A stretch of 40,041 nucleotides of DNA from JBOFSR01 sp051651645 (GCA_051651645.1 JBOFSR010000084.1:1-40041), one strand, 5' to 3'; shown: positions 16,333 to 24,711, counted from the stretch's first letter. Notes: a model not told the origin generated them from the sequence alone. Numbers and translations are program-made.

Positions 16333-17520
16333 TTAAGGATTTAATTCACTTTCATCACGAACACAAAGCTTTTTTACTTCACGATTATCAAAAGCTTGCT
16401 CTAAAAGCAAATCAACGTCAAGCTGGCAAAAAAGCTTATTTGCATAATCAACAGGAGCTTTTAGCACAGGATGCTTTGGTGAAAACAACACGCAACAATC
16501 CTCATAAGGCAGGATTGAAGTCTCGTAACTACCAATATCAATAGCAGTTGCAATAATTTCTTCTTTATCAAGTCCAATTAAGGGGCGAAAAAGCGGATAA
16601 TCACTTACCGATTCTGTAACATTCATGTTTTGAATTGTTTGACTTGCAACCTGCCCTAAACTCTCGCCAGTAATTAAGCATTCAGCCTTTATATGATTTG
16701 CAACTCGGTTTGCAACCTTAATCATACACATTCTTAGTAAAAGCGTTGAATATTCCTCTGGGGATTTCTCTTTAATTCTCATTTGCACATCGGTAAACGG
16801 AATAATATTTATATGGGTTACAATACTATATCTGGCAAGAACAGCTGCTAAATCCTCAACTTTTTTTTGAGCCTCTGCCGAGGTATACGGATAGGCATGA
16901 AAATAAATGCAATCAAGCTTCATGCCACGGCGAATCATGCGATACCCTGCCACAGGAGAATCAATCCCACCAGAGAGCAAAAGCAAACCACGCTCACTTG
17001 TACCAACAGGAAGTCCCCTTTTGCCTTTATTTTGGTTTATGAAAATATAACACTTTTGACGGATTTCAATACAGATTTTTGCATCAGGCTTGTGTAAATC
17101 AACTTTCATCATCTTTGATTCATAAATATCATCAGCACAAGCAACGGCTATCTCATACGAATTAAAAGGAAACGTTTTTTCTGCACGGCGAACGTCAATC
17201 TTAAACGAAAGGGCTCCATTATCTGCAGCATTCTTTGCAAGCTCAAAAGACAGCTTTTTAATATCATCGATATCATTTTCACATACATGTGCCTTAGCCC
17301 ACCCTGTAATGCCAATCAAGTGGTTAAGAGTAAACTCAATTGCTTGGGCAGAGCTTTGTGGCCCTTCAATATACATTCGCCCTGCTCGCAAGGTAGTACG
17401 TGACTTCACTTTTTCAAGATACAGCTGAACATTTTGCACAAGTCGTTTTTCAAATTGCTTTAAGTTCCCACCTTTGAGAGTCAACTCCCCAAGCTTTACC
17501 AAATAAATCACTTGTCCCAT
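16333..17520 (-). CDS. thiI: tRNA uracil 4-sulfurtransferase ThiI
   Basis: A 395-residue enzyme that adenylates and thiolates U8 of tRNA. In some bacteria it also supplies sulfur for thiamine thiazole. Order of domains: N-terminal ferredoxin-like region (IYLVKLGELTLKGGN), THUMP (about 60-165), then the PP-loop ATPase with LLLLSGGIDSPVAGY. A C-terminal EDCCVLFSPKHP follows. There is no rhodanese domain, so sulfur must be delivered by another route. The start is ATG 17520, with AAAGGA 7 nt upstream. A start at 17661 would give an unnatural extension running antiparallel into the next gene's coding frame. It lies just downstream of the MFS gene on the same strand. Confidence 0.93.
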   Translation of the reverse strand: MGQVIYLVKLGELTLKGGNLKQFEKRLVQNVQLYLEKVKSRTTLRAGRMYIEGPQSSAQAIEFTLNHLIGITGWAKAHVCENDIDDIKKLSFELAKNAADNGALSFKIDVRRAEKTFPFNSYEIAVACADDIYESKMMKVDLHKPDAKICIEIRQKCYIFINQNKGKRGLPVGTSERGLLLLSGGIDSPVAGYRMIRRGMKLDCIYFHAYPYTSAEAQKKVEDLAAVLARYSIVTHINIIPFTDVQMRIKEKSPEEYSTLLLRMCMIKVANRVANHIKAECLITGESLGQVASQTIQNMNVTESVSDYPLFRPLIGLDKEEIIATAIDIGSYETSILPYEDCCVLFSPKHPVLKAPVDYANKLFCQLDVDLLLEQAFDNREVKKLCVRDESELNP

Positions 17521-17542
17521 ACTGCTATCCTTTACCGTATAA

Positions 17543-18736
17543 TTATCGTTGTATAAGCGAATTAAAAACAACTTTCTTTTTGAGCCAAAAATACACAAGC
17601 CCCCCACTGAGTGGAAAAAAAGAAAAGATGATAAATAAGGCTTTGTATCCATATAAATCAATTACTTGACCTGCAAAAATAGAGCCAAAAACACTTGCAA
17701 ACCCTTGCACAATCAACGAATAGAGTGTTTGAGCTAGCACAATGTGTCGCTTATTTATATGCTCGACTATGAATAATACAACAGACGTGTGAAATAATCC
17801 ATAGGTAAGAGAATTTAACAATTGCCCAAAAACCGCACCCTCAAACGAGGGAAAAATAACATACACAAGGTTTCTAAAAAATAAGGCTATACAGCAAAAC
17901 ACAATGAGGTGAATACTTTGAAAGCGACGTAAAAAAAGCGAGGCGTAAAACATAAAGGGGACTTCAGACAAGGCTGCAAGCCCAAATAAAAGAGGCACTC
18001 CCCCAACCTTCAAGTATTCTTCAACATACAGCGGTAAAAACTTTGCATACGGAATAGTTCCCAAAAAATACAAAAAGACTATGAGCATGCCAACCCAAAA
18101 AGAACGAGGGATTTCTTTAATAATACATCCTAAGTGAGTGTCAGGAGTATTAGATGATTTAGGCGGGCTATCAAGACTAACAGGAAGTGGCACCTTAGAA
18201 AAAAGCAAGGGATTAAAAACAAGCGAAAGAGTAAATAAAATGGCAGGAATGGTGAGCCATAAGATAAGCTGCCTTGTATTCGAAATAGCATTCTGTCCCC
18301 AAAACTGTAAACTCAAAGTCATGCAAACATAGCCAATTGACCCTGCTACGCGAATTCTACCATAATTCATGTGCTTATCGCCAAGCACCATATTAATCAG
18401 GGTATCAGAAAAAGGCATTGATCCTTTAAAACCAACAGAATAGAGTGTCAAAAAAATAGCACTCAGGCAAAAGCCCGTTTTTAATATAAAAGGCGACGGA
18501 AGGACAACCATCAAGAGCGCAAAAACAAATAAAATCTGTGCATATCCGTGTTGCTGAAGCGATTTCTTTACCGCAAAAGAGCTAACAATAAAAGAAAGCA
18601 GCAGCCCTGAAAACTCAAAAATGGCAAGAAGAAACCCAATAGAAGTTACTGAATAATTCATGTTCTTCAAGATAAGGGGCAAGTACGCATTCATTACGCC
18701 GTATATTGTGTACAAAAAAAAAGTTGGCAAAATCAC
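17543..18736 (-). CDS. MFS transporter (LacY/HcaT-like MFS_1_like)
   Basis: A 397-residue inner-membrane transporter with about 12 hydrophobic helices. The opening (FFLYTIYGVMNAYLPLILKN) and the YGRIRVAGSIGYV segment after helix 4 are typical of the sugar/phenylpropionate-like MFS_1_like group. The substrate cannot be read from sequence. The start is GTG 18736. The promoter places the transcript start on this codon and there is no spaced Shine-Dalgarno, so the mRNA is predicted leaderless. The 3' end lies 22 bp before thiI, so both are probably on one transcript. Confidence 0.88.
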   Translation of the reverse strand: MILPTFFLYTIYGVMNAYLPLILKNMNYSVTSIGFLLAIFEFSGLLLSFIVSSFAVKKSLQQHGYAQILFVFALLMVVLPSPFILKTGFCLSAIFLTLYSVGFKGSMPFSDTLINMVLGDKHMNYGRIRVAGSIGYVCMTLSLQFWGQNAISNTRQLILWLTIPAILFTLSLVFNPLLFSKVPLPVSLDSPPKSSNTPDTHLGCIIKEIPRSFWVGMLIVFLYFLGTIPYAKFLPLYVEEYLKVGGVPLLFGLAALSEVPFMFYASLFLRRFQSIHLIVFCCIALFFRNLVYVIFPSFEGAVFGQLLNSLTYGLFHTSVVLFIVEHINKRHIVLAQTLYSLIVQGFASVFGSIFAGQVIDLYGYKALFIIFSFFPLSGGLVYFWLKKKVVFNSLIQR

Positions 18737-18742
18737 TTCCCT

Positions 18743-18771
18743 AGTATAAGCGAGTATGTTCAGTTTGTCAA
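18743..18771 (-). promoter_or_regulatory. Sigma-70 promoter of the MFS-thiI unit, predicted leaderless
   Basis: On the minus strand, TTGACA (18771-18766), 17 bp, TATACT (18748-18743). The seventh base after the -10 is 18736, the G of the GTG start codon. Confidence 0.75.
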
Positions 18772-18839
18772 AGACATTTTTTTATACAAGGGTATAAAAT
18801 GCACTGGATATAATAGCTCCTATAGAGTAAGCTCTCGGC

Positions 18840-18889
18840 AAAAAAAGAGGAGCGAGGCGTATCCCTATAACAGGGCAAGCGACGCTCCT
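18840..18889 (-). terminator. Terminator of the Abi-like gene
   Basis: Minus strand: AGGAGCG (18889-18883) pairs with CGCTCCT (18854-18848). An inner CCCT/AGGG stem sits in the loop, and CTTTTTTT (18847-18840) follows. The arms are GC-rich against an AT-rich background. The position is 40-90 bp past the stop of the gene at 18929. Confidence 0.75.
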
Positions 18890-18928
18890 TAGAAAGACAT
18901 GCTTCCGTTCAATAAATAAAGGATAACT

Positions 18929-19855
18929 TCAATTGAGAAAATTGTCAACAACTCTCTTTATAAAAATAAAAGTACTCTGAATTTCTTTGTGACACCTAAA
19001 GTAACTAGCATGCTTTTTACATCTTCTAAGAAAAACAGTTAGATTTTTCTTTTGCTTTTTTCGTACAGAAACACTTGAAACAACCTTCTCATAAATAATC
19101 AAAACATTTATAAAATCGTGTATTAATCTTTTCTTAAATTTTCTTTTTATAAACTCCTTTGATATATTACATTTTTGATGAATAATATCTACCGATGACT
19201 TTGTATAATTAACAAAATCTTTGCGAGTAAGCTCGTGTAAAAGACAGGAGTTATGAGCTGCAGCATTTCGCAACACTCTTGTAGGAAGAAAAAAAATCTT
19301 AATCTTGTCTTTAAGACGATACTCTTTGCAATAAAAATCATAGAAAAATGAAAAATCTCCAAATGTAAGCAACTCTAAGAGTACCCAAAGAGGCATAGAA
19401 TCTTTATATTTTTTTGCTAAAAGAGCATTATAAGCCGATCCCATTGCCATTTTCTCTATCTTTTCTTTACTATGCGTATTTTTGTTTAAGAAATCTGTAA
19501 CAATTTTATAGCCATCTTCATCACAATTATTTTCTGAAAAGTGTTTTAATAATCGGTGCTTTACAAAATGTTCAATAGTAATAGTCATCTGTAAAAGAAT
19601 ATCACGAAAATACATATCAAGAACAGAAAGTTCATAAAGATAAGCAAAGTCAAGATTTATATATTTATTTTTTCTCTGTATATCTTTTGCTTTATCATAT
19701 TTTGTATAATTCTTTGCATAAGATTTTAACCGAAAATAATAATTACTTTCCTCTAAGATTATTTGAGCTTCGGTATCACCTATTAAATCAAACTTAATTC
19801 CTTTCTCTTTCATATGAGAAATTTGTTCTTTAATACTTAATTTTACCTTTTTCAA
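18929..19855 (-). CDS. Abi family protein (AbiD/AbiF-like, HEPN motif)
   Basis: A 308-residue soluble, Lys-rich protein of the Abi_2 group. The N-terminus fits the family (SIKEQISHMKEKGIKF ... EESNYYFRLKSYAKNY). The middle has the ITIEHFVKHRLL helix and MPLWVLLELLTFGDFSFFY. An RNxxxH motif (Arg196-Asn-Ala-Ala-Ala-His201, followed by Asn) is the HEPN-type RNase signature. Abi_2 proteins are linked to abortive phage infection, probably by RNA cleavage after infection. The start is TTG 19855, with GA-rich sequence upstream. There is no neighbouring antitoxin or restriction gene, and the gene is markedly AT-rich. It is possibly acquired horizontally. Confidence 0.82.
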   Translation of the reverse strand: MKKVKLSIKEQISHMKEKGIKFDLIGDTEAQIILEESNYYFRLKSYAKNYTKYDKAKDIQRKNKYINLDFAYLYELSVLDMYFRDILLQMTITIEHFVKHRLLKHFSENNCDEDGYKIVTDFLNKNTHSKEKIEKMAMGSAYNALLAKKYKDSMPLWVLLELLTFGDFSFFYDFYCKEYRLKDKIKIFFLPTRVLRNAAAHNSCLLHELTRKDFVNYTKSSVDIIHQKCNISKEFIKRKFKKRLIHDFINVLIIYEKVVSSVSVRKKQKKNLTVFLRRCKKHASYFRCHKEIQSTFIFIKRVVDNFLN

Positions 19856-19987
19856 ACCTTTCTTCTTTCCCCAAATTATTCAATCAAAATATTCTAACAA
19901 TAAAAACTATTTTTTACAATTAGTTTTTTATCAACTGCTACTTTTACACCACCACCACCACTAAACCGTCTGCAATAGAAGTATCGC

Positions 19988-20016
19988 TTGACACAAGTAT
20001 TTTTCTATATTAGAGT
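19988..20016 (+). promoter_or_regulatory. Promoter of the MFS gene at 20037
   Basis: TTGACA (19988-19993), 17 bp, TAGAGT (20011-20016). The predicted start is about 20023, followed by GAGG five nt before ATG 20037. In the same gap, 19861-19987, I see only AT-rich sequence and a short CAC/ACC run near 19949. Confidence 0.55.
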
Positions 20017-20036
20017 AAGTTTTTTATGAGGTATTT

Positions 20037-21212
20037 ATGTTCAAACCCGCAGACATCGTTGCTACGCTGTTCATTCTCATGTATGCAGCAGCTTCTACTA
20101 TTATTCCTATTTCGTTTGTAACGATTGCAAGTGAGTTTAACCTTTCATTAACAGAAGGTGGTGGGATTGAGGGCATTCGAACCATTCTCATTTTTTTAAC
20201 CCTATTCTTAAGTGGCTTTGTTTCAGCAAAACTGGGAAAGATTTCATCCCTTACCATAGCAGGCGTATGCTACGTCGTGGGCTTTGGATTTTTTTCCCTT
20301 GTGCAAAATTACACGCAACTACTTGGTGCAACGCTTATTATTGGCTTTGGCTCAGGTATCATAGAAGGACTAGTTAATCCCCTCGTACAAGACGCACATC
20401 CTTTAAACTCAGGTAAATACTTAAATATAACAAACGCTTTTTGGTGCATGGGAGTTTTAACCGTAAACCTTTTGTGTGGTCAATTGCTTACCATGGGAGT
20501 TTCATGGCGATACTTCATGGTTTTTCTTAGCTTCCTGTCTATAGTAAGTTCTCTGGTAGCCTTTATTGTGCAAATAGGCAAAAGCGTTCCTGTAATTATC
20601 ACACCAATAAAAATGATTACCCGAGAGTATAAAGCGTGTTTTACCTCAACTCATTTTTGGCTATTCTTTGTTATCATGATCTTTGCAGGAGGAGTTGAAG
20701 GGGCTTTTACGTACTGGAGTGCAAGCTACATACAAGTGCATTTTGCAGGATCGGCTCGTATGGGAGGACTTGGAACAGCCTGCTTTGCTTTAGGAATGAT
20801 GAGCGTTCGCTTTTTAGGCGGAATACTCATTAAACAAAAATATTTGCGTCGATTTGTAATTAGCAGTGCTATTGCAGGCTTTTTTATGAGTTTTTCCGTG
20901 CCGTTTGTACAAACACAACAATCCTTTTTGCTCGTTCTTTTTCTCAATGGACTGTGCATTGCCTGCTTTTGGCCAAGCTTACAATCCTATGCAGTTGAGC
21001 GAATGTCCTTTGATCCTACCATTATTTTTATATTACTGTCCTGTGCAGGCGTTCCAGGCTTTGGCTTAACGTCATTTGTAATGGGCTTAGTTGCAGATAT
21101 TCATGGCTTTGACAAGAGTTTTTTTATTGTTCCTGCAATGTTTATCTTCCTTTTAGGCAGTGTCTTACTAGAGCGTCACTTATTTGCAAATAAAAAGATA
21201 AAAATATTCTAA
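20037..21212 (+). CDS. MFS transporter (FucP/glucose-type-like)
   Basis: A 391-residue inner-membrane protein with about 12 helices. It opens DIVATLFILMYAAASTIIPISF. It carries GIEGIRTILIFLTLFLSGFV and GFGSGIIEGLVNPLVQD in the N-half, and GGVEGAFTYWSASYIQ plus FALGMMSVRFLGGILI in the C-half. The E-G and W-S-A-S-Y patterns at the start of the second half recall sugar-transporting MFS proteins of the FucP/NagP type. The substrate remains unproven. It has a good Shine-Dalgarno (GAGG) and its own promoter. It is unrelated in sequence to the other MFS gene at 17543 beyond the fold. A long gene-free stretch follows. Confidence 0.87.
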   Translation: MFKPADIVATLFILMYAAASTIIPISFVTIASEFNLSLTEGGGIEGIRTILIFLTLFLSGFVSAKLGKISSLTIAGVCYVVGFGFFSLVQNYTQLLGATLIIGFGSGIIEGLVNPLVQDAHPLNSGKYLNITNAFWCMGVLTVNLLCGQLLTMGVSWRYFMVFLSFLSIVSSLVAFIVQIGKSVPVIITPIKMITREYKACFTSTHFWLFFVIMIFAGGVEGAFTYWSASYIQVHFAGSARMGGLGTACFALGMMSVRFLGGILIKQKYLRRFVISSAIAGFFMSFSVPFVQTQQSFLLVLFLNGLCIACFWPSLQSYAVERMSFDPTIIFILLSCAGVPGFGLTSFVMGLVADIHGFDKSFFIVPAMFIFLLGSVLLERHLFANKKIKIF

Positions 21213-21310
21213 CCGTGAACCATAGCTAACAATACCCCTGTTTTGAACTACCCTGCAAGTACATTATTCTGTGCAACCTCTTTCTCGTAGCAAAAAAACA
21301 CTGCACGCCT

Positions 21311-21543
21311 ACTAGGGAGCATAGGTGCTTCCTTACTAGGTGCAAGGGCGCTTCCTTACTAGGGAGCAGGTGCGCTTCCTTACTAGGTGCAAGGGTGCTT
21401 CCTTACTAGGTGCAAGGGCGCACGCTTACTAGGGAGCAGGGGCGCTTCCTTACTAGGGAGCAGGGGCGCACGCTTACTAGGGAGCATAGGCGCTTCCTTA
21501 CTAGGGAGCAGGGGCGCACGCCTACTAGGGAGCATAGGTAGCC
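21311..21543. repeat. GC-rich 23/24-bp tandem repeat (about 10 copies)
   Basis: Copies begin with ACTAGG at 21311, 21335, 21358, 21382, 21405, 21428, 21452, 21476, 21500 and 21524 (last partial). Units are 24 bp, or 23 bp in copies 2, 4 and 5. Each is ACTAGG plus a variable core (GAGCATAGG, TGCAAGGG, GAGCAGGTG or GAGCAGGGG), then GC and one of TTCCTT, ACGCTT or ACGCCT. In many copies AGGGAGC can pair with GCTTCCT (one G-U), giving a row of small hairpins. The GC content is well above the flanks. Confidence 0.92.
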
Positions 21544-21607
21544 ACTACAAGCGTTACTGGTAAGTGCATGATACTCGGTTGAGTGCGTAAAAAAACTGTA
21601 TGTGGGA

Positions 21608-21685
21608 TAAAAAAAAGAGCTTCTACAATAGAAAGGAATGCTCTTGTATCGCAAACATCCGCTTGCACGAGGTCTTAGAAGCTCT
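21608..21685 (-). terminator. Long structured terminator or small RNA 3' of serA
   Basis: Minus strand: AGAGCTTCTA (21685-21676) is perfectly complementary to TAGAAGCTCT (21625-21616), with T-rich sequence (21617-21609) directly after. The 50-nt interior has its own stem, GCAAGC/GTTTGC around a GGAT loop. It works as the serA terminator. The branched interior is larger than a simple terminator needs. Confidence 0.7.
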
Positions 21686-21710
21686 AGTCCTTTGGTATTT
21701 TAGAAAGCTT

Positions 21711-22886
21711 TTAGCCTTCAATCAATCGAATATTTATAACGCCATTAATACTTTGCAATTTTTTCTCTAAATCCTCTTTAGCAGAGCCTTCAATATCAAT
21801 CATAGTGTACGCAATCTCATTACGGTTTTGATTAACCATTGCAGAAATATTATATCCCCCTGTGGCAAGAATTGTAGTGATTTGCCCCACCATATTTGGC
21901 ACATTCTTATTAGAAATGCAAACTCGCGTTGTTCCATGAGGGATTGTATCGCTGAGCTTGCAAGACGGAAAGTTTACCGAGTTAGAGATATTGCCGTTTT
22001 CAAGAAAAGATCGCAACTGCTTTACTGCCATCATAGCACAGTTCTCCTCAGCCTCTGGCGTTGAAGCACCAAGATGAGGAAGACAAATGACCTTATCACA
22101 CTGCAAAAGGGATTCCTCTGGAAAATCAGTTACATAGCAAGAAACCCTTTCATCCTTAATTGCCGTAAGCACGTCTTTTGTAACAACAAGGCTTGATCGA
22201 GCAAAGTTAAAAAGACGAACGCCCTTTTTCATAGAGTCAAGCTTTTCTTTATTGATAAAGTTTTCTGTAGTAGGTGTTTGCGGAACATGGAGCGTTATGT
22301 AATCAGCCTTGGTAAGTAGGCTTTCAAGGGTTTCAGCTTTTTGCACATCCTTACTTAAAGACCATGCAGCGTCAACGGAAATATACGGATCATAGCCAAT
22401 AACGTGCATCCCTAAATCAACTGCCGTGTTAGAAACCATTGCACCGATAGCACCTAATCCAATTACACCAAGCGTTTTACCCATAATTTCAGGGCCAATA
22501 AACTGAGATTTGCTTTTCTCCAGTATATCAGAAATTGCACCGTTCTGCCCCACAAGGGAGTGCACCCACTGATGTGCTTGAATAACAGGACGACTTGAAA
22601 AAAACAGTGCCGACGTTACAAGCTCCTTAACAGCATTGGCATTCGCCCCAGGAGTATTAAAAACGACTATCCCCTTTTCATTCATATCATCAAGGGGAAT
22701 ATTATTAACCCCCGCCCCCGCTCGAGCAATGGCCTTAACAGAGGATGGCAATTGTGAATCAATCTGGCAGCTACGCACAAGAATTGCATCAGGGCGAGTA
22801 AACTCTGAGGCAATTTCGTAGTTTTCTAGCGGAAAACAAGAAAGTCCCTTTGCTGAAATCTTATTTAAAGTCTGAATTTTATACAT
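21711..22886 (-). CDS. serA: D-3-phosphoglycerate dehydrogenase with ACT domain
   Basis: A 391-residue NAD-dependent enzyme of the D-2-hydroxyacid dehydrogenase family. It oxidises 3-phosphoglycerate in the first step of serine synthesis. The substrate domain halves flank the NAD domain with GVIGLGAIGAMVSN and Asp in GYDPYI. Catalytic residues are Arg in FNFARSSLV, Glu in DFPEES and His in CLPHLGASTPEAEENC. The final ~75 residues form an ACT regulatory domain (TRVCISNKNVPNMVGQI), the short SerA form without the intervening domain. GGAGGAG lies 2 nt before ATG 22886. No serB or serC is nearby, so another hydroxyacid substrate is possible. Confidence 0.88.
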   Translation of the reverse strand: MYKIQTLNKISAKGLSCFPLENYEIASEFTRPDAILVRSCQIDSQLPSSVKAIARAGAGVNNIPLDDMNEKGIVVFNTPGANANAVKELVTSALFFSSRPVIQAHQWVHSLVGQNGAISDILEKSKSQFIGPEIMGKTLGVIGLGAIGAMVSNTAVDLGMHVIGYDPYISVDAAWSLSKDVQKAETLESLLTKADYITLHVPQTPTTENFINKEKLDSMKKGVRLFNFARSSLVVTKDVLTAIKDERVSCYVTDFPEESLLQCDKVICLPHLGASTPEAEENCAMMAVKQLRSFLENGNISNSVNFPSCKLSDTIPHGTTRVCISNKNVPNMVGQITTILATGGYNISAMVNQNRNEIAYTMIDIEGSAKEDLEKKLQSINGVINIRLIEG

Positions 22887-22909
22887 AGCTCCTCCGTATA
22901 CAGTCTAAA

Positions 22910-22938
22910 AGCTTAGTCAAAACACAGATATTTGTCAA
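22910..22938 (-). promoter_or_regulatory. Possible serA promoter
   Basis: Minus strand TTGACA (22938-22933), 17 bp, TAAGCT (22915-22910). The -35 is perfect and the -10 is weak. The predicted leader is about 17 nt, enough for the GGAGGAG site. Confidence 0.45.
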
Positions 22939-23164
22939 TATTGAAGATAATTAGCGTTGCTCACTAGACAAAGTTTTATTCCTGTAGTACAATAAAGTCA
23001 ATCATAGTTTTCTTTAGCTTATATTTTATGAACGACCTAATATTAAGAAAGTTTTTTGCTTGCTTTATAAGAATTACTGTCCAGCAGTCTGACTTAAAAC
23101 ACATTAGTATAATCTTTTGATTTTCGTCGTATTGTTAAACATGAAAAGATATTATGAGATTCGC
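22939..23164. other. Intergenic stretch between serA and the RRM gene
   Basis: The gap between the divergent genes is 340 bp (22887-23226). Apart from the two promoters at its ends it is AT-rich. The only open frame, 30 codons from ATG 23028, has no ribosome site or recognisable content. I see no RNA gene. Confidence 0.5.
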
Positions 23165-23193
23165 TTGTGCGGAAATACACTTAAGAATGTAAT
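23165..23193 (+). promoter_or_regulatory. Possible promoter of the RNA-binding protein gene
   Basis: TTGTGC (23165-23170), 17 bp, TGTAAT (23188-23193). The leader then holds a GTAATC/GATTAC dyad (23189-23194 and 23208-23213) next to the GAGAAGG ribosome site. Confidence 0.4.
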
Positions 23194-23226
23194 CTATATA
23201 TTATGTTGATTACGAGAAGGACTATT

Positions 23227-23508
23227 ATGTCAAAAAAGATTTATGTTGGTAATTTAAATTATGCAACAAATGAGCAACAATTACAAGAAATGTTTACTCC
23301 TTACGGAGAAGTACTATCTGCTGTAATTATTAAAGATCGATTCACTGAACAATCAAAGGGATTTGGTTTTATCGAAATGAGTGATGATCAAGCTGCAGAT
23401 GCTGCAATTGAAGAGTTAAATGGAAAAGAAATCGACGGACGACGCTTACGTGTAAATCCTGCAGAAGACAAACCACGTCCTCAAAGAATGCCTCGTCGAG
23501 ATTATTAA
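23227..23508 (+). CDS. RRM-type RNA-binding protein
   Basis: A 93-residue protein made of one RNA recognition motif with a short basic tail. RNP2 is IYVGNL (residues 5-10) and RNP1 is KGFGFIEM. The tail is rich in Pro and Arg (RPQRMPRRDY). Small single-RRM proteins of this kind occur in cyanobacteria, spirochaetes and Bacteroidetes and bind single-stranded RNA, often under cold or stress conditions. The start is ATG 23227, set by GAGAAGGA five nt upstream. The ATG at 23203 would lie upstream of that site. It is monocistronic, with a strong terminator after it. Confidence 0.93.
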   Translation: MSKKIYVGNLNYATNEQQLQEMFTPYGEVLSAVIIKDRFTEQSKGFGFIEMSDDQAADAAIEELNGKEIDGRRLRVNPAEDKPRPQRMPRRDY

Positions 23509-23531
23509 TTATCAGTATTTAATTAATTTTT

Positions 23532-23579
23532 ACAGTTTTCTATGTAAGTATTTGTACTTTACTAGAAAACTGTTGTTTT
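23532..23579 (+). terminator. Terminator after the RRM gene
   Basis: Perfect 11-bp arms, ACAGTTTTCTA (23532-23542) and its complement (23563-23573), around a 20-nt loop with a further GTAA/TTAC pairing. TGTTTT follows. Confidence 0.75.
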
Positions 23580-23603
23580 AAATAGGGATTAAGGAGAGCC
23601 AAG

Positions 23604-24569
23604 ATGAAAGTATTAGTTATTGGTGGAGCAGGCTACATTGGAAGCCATGTTGTAAAAGAATTAATGAAAGATAATCATCAAATTACTGTTTTTGATAATC
23701 TTTCTAGTGGTTTATTAATAAATCTTTTTGACGGCAATGATTTTATTGCGGGAAATATTCTTCACACTGATGACTTAGAAAGAGCTTTTTCTCTTGGCTT
23801 TGATGCTTTTATTCACTTAGCGGCTTTTAAGGCTGCAGGTGAATCAATGCTTGTCCCCGAAAAGTATTCAATCAACAACATTACAGGCACGCTCAATATT
23901 CTCAATACGGCACTCAAATACAATTGTAACCACATGGTTTTTTCTTCTTCAGCTGCTGTATTTGGCGAGCCTCAATACCAACCAATTGATGAAAATCATC
24001 CTAAAAATCCTGAAAACTACTATGGTTTTACCAAGCTTGATATTGAAAACTATATGAGCTGGTATGATACGCTTAAAGGACTAAAGTATGCCTCGTTGCG
24101 CTATTTTAATGCCGCAGGATATGATCCAGATGGGCAGATTACAGGCCGAGAGCAAAACCCTGCAAACCTTGTACCAATCATTATGGAAGTTGCCTGTGGT
24201 ATGCGAAAGGAGCTACAAGTTTTTGGTCAAGACTATGACACAAAAGATGGAACGTGTATCAGAGATTATGTTCATGTTACCGATCTTGCAACAGCTCACG
24301 TAAAAGCTCTTAATTATATAACAAAAAATGACAAAAGCCTTGTTGTAAATCTTGGTAGTGAAAATGGCATTAGTGTAACGCAAATGCTTGAAGCGGCTAG
24401 AAGAATTACAGGCAAGGAAATAAAAGCACGCTACGTTGAGCGACGTGCAGGTGATCCTGCAAGTCTTTGTGCAACATCAGCATTTGCACGCAAAACGCTT
24501 AACTGGGAGCCTCAATTTTCAGATATTGACACCATTATTTCTTCTACATGGCAATTGTATAAAAAATAA
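23604..24569 (+). CDS. galE: UDP-glucose 4-epimerase
   Basis: A 321-residue extended short-chain dehydrogenase that interconverts UDP-glucose and UDP-galactose using tightly bound NAD. GGAGYIGS (residues 7-14) binds NAD. The catalytic serine is in FSSSAAVFGEP, and the YxxxK motif is YYGFTK. Substrate residues include YFNAAGYDPDG and GTCIRDYVHVTDL. AAGGAG lies 7-8 nt before ATG 23604. Length is normal. No other Leloir or glycan gene is adjacent. It could supply UDP-galactose for surface glycans. Confidence 0.93.
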   Translation: MKVLVIGGAGYIGSHVVKELMKDNHQITVFDNLSSGLLINLFDGNDFIAGNILHTDDLERAFSLGFDAFIHLAAFKAAGESMLVPEKYSINNITGTLNILNTALKYNCNHMVFSSSAAVFGEPQYQPIDENHPKNPENYYGFTKLDIENYMSWYDTLKGLKYASLRYFNAAGYDPDGQITGREQNPANLVPIIMEVACGMRKELQVFGQDYDTKDGTCIRDYVHVTDLATAHVKALNYITKNDKSLVVNLGSENGISVTQMLEAARRITGKEIKARYVERRAGDPASLCATSAFARKTLNWEPQFSDIDTIISSTWQLYKK

Positions 24570-24711
24570 CGTATACGCAATCTAAGGTGATCAAAAGTTT
24601 TTAAGCCGTACCGAGTAATAAAAGACTTCACAAAAGACAAATGACGTGTCAAACTCTTCTACTGACTATACTTTCTACGTATTTTACCGCGTAAAAATAA
24701 ATTTACATAAA

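Larger units (their letters stand above)
21213..21710. other. Gene-free stretch between convergent genes
   Basis: About 500 bp between the MFS stop (+) and the serA stop (-). It contains the tandem repeat at 21311-21543 and the structured terminator at 21608-21685. The first 98 bp show no clear terminator for the MFS gene. No credible coding sequence is present. Confidence 0.7.

Noticed and set aside
17521..17661. Upstream start for thiI giving 442 residues
   Set aside because: It would overlap the end of the MFS gene by about 120 bp and add residues unlike ThiI. ATG 17520 has a good Shine-Dalgarno and a family-like N-terminus.
21311..21543. CRISPR array
   Set aside because: Units are contiguous with no unique spacers, and no cas genes are present.
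21406..21654. Minus-strand open frame with 8-residue repeats across the tandem array
   Set aside because: The repeats arise only because most units are 24 bp. The 23-bp units break the frame, and there is no ribosome site or conserved domain.
23028..23120. 30-codon open frame between serA and the RRM gene
   Set aside because: No ribosome site, no recognisable content, and such frames are common by chance in AT-rich DNA.
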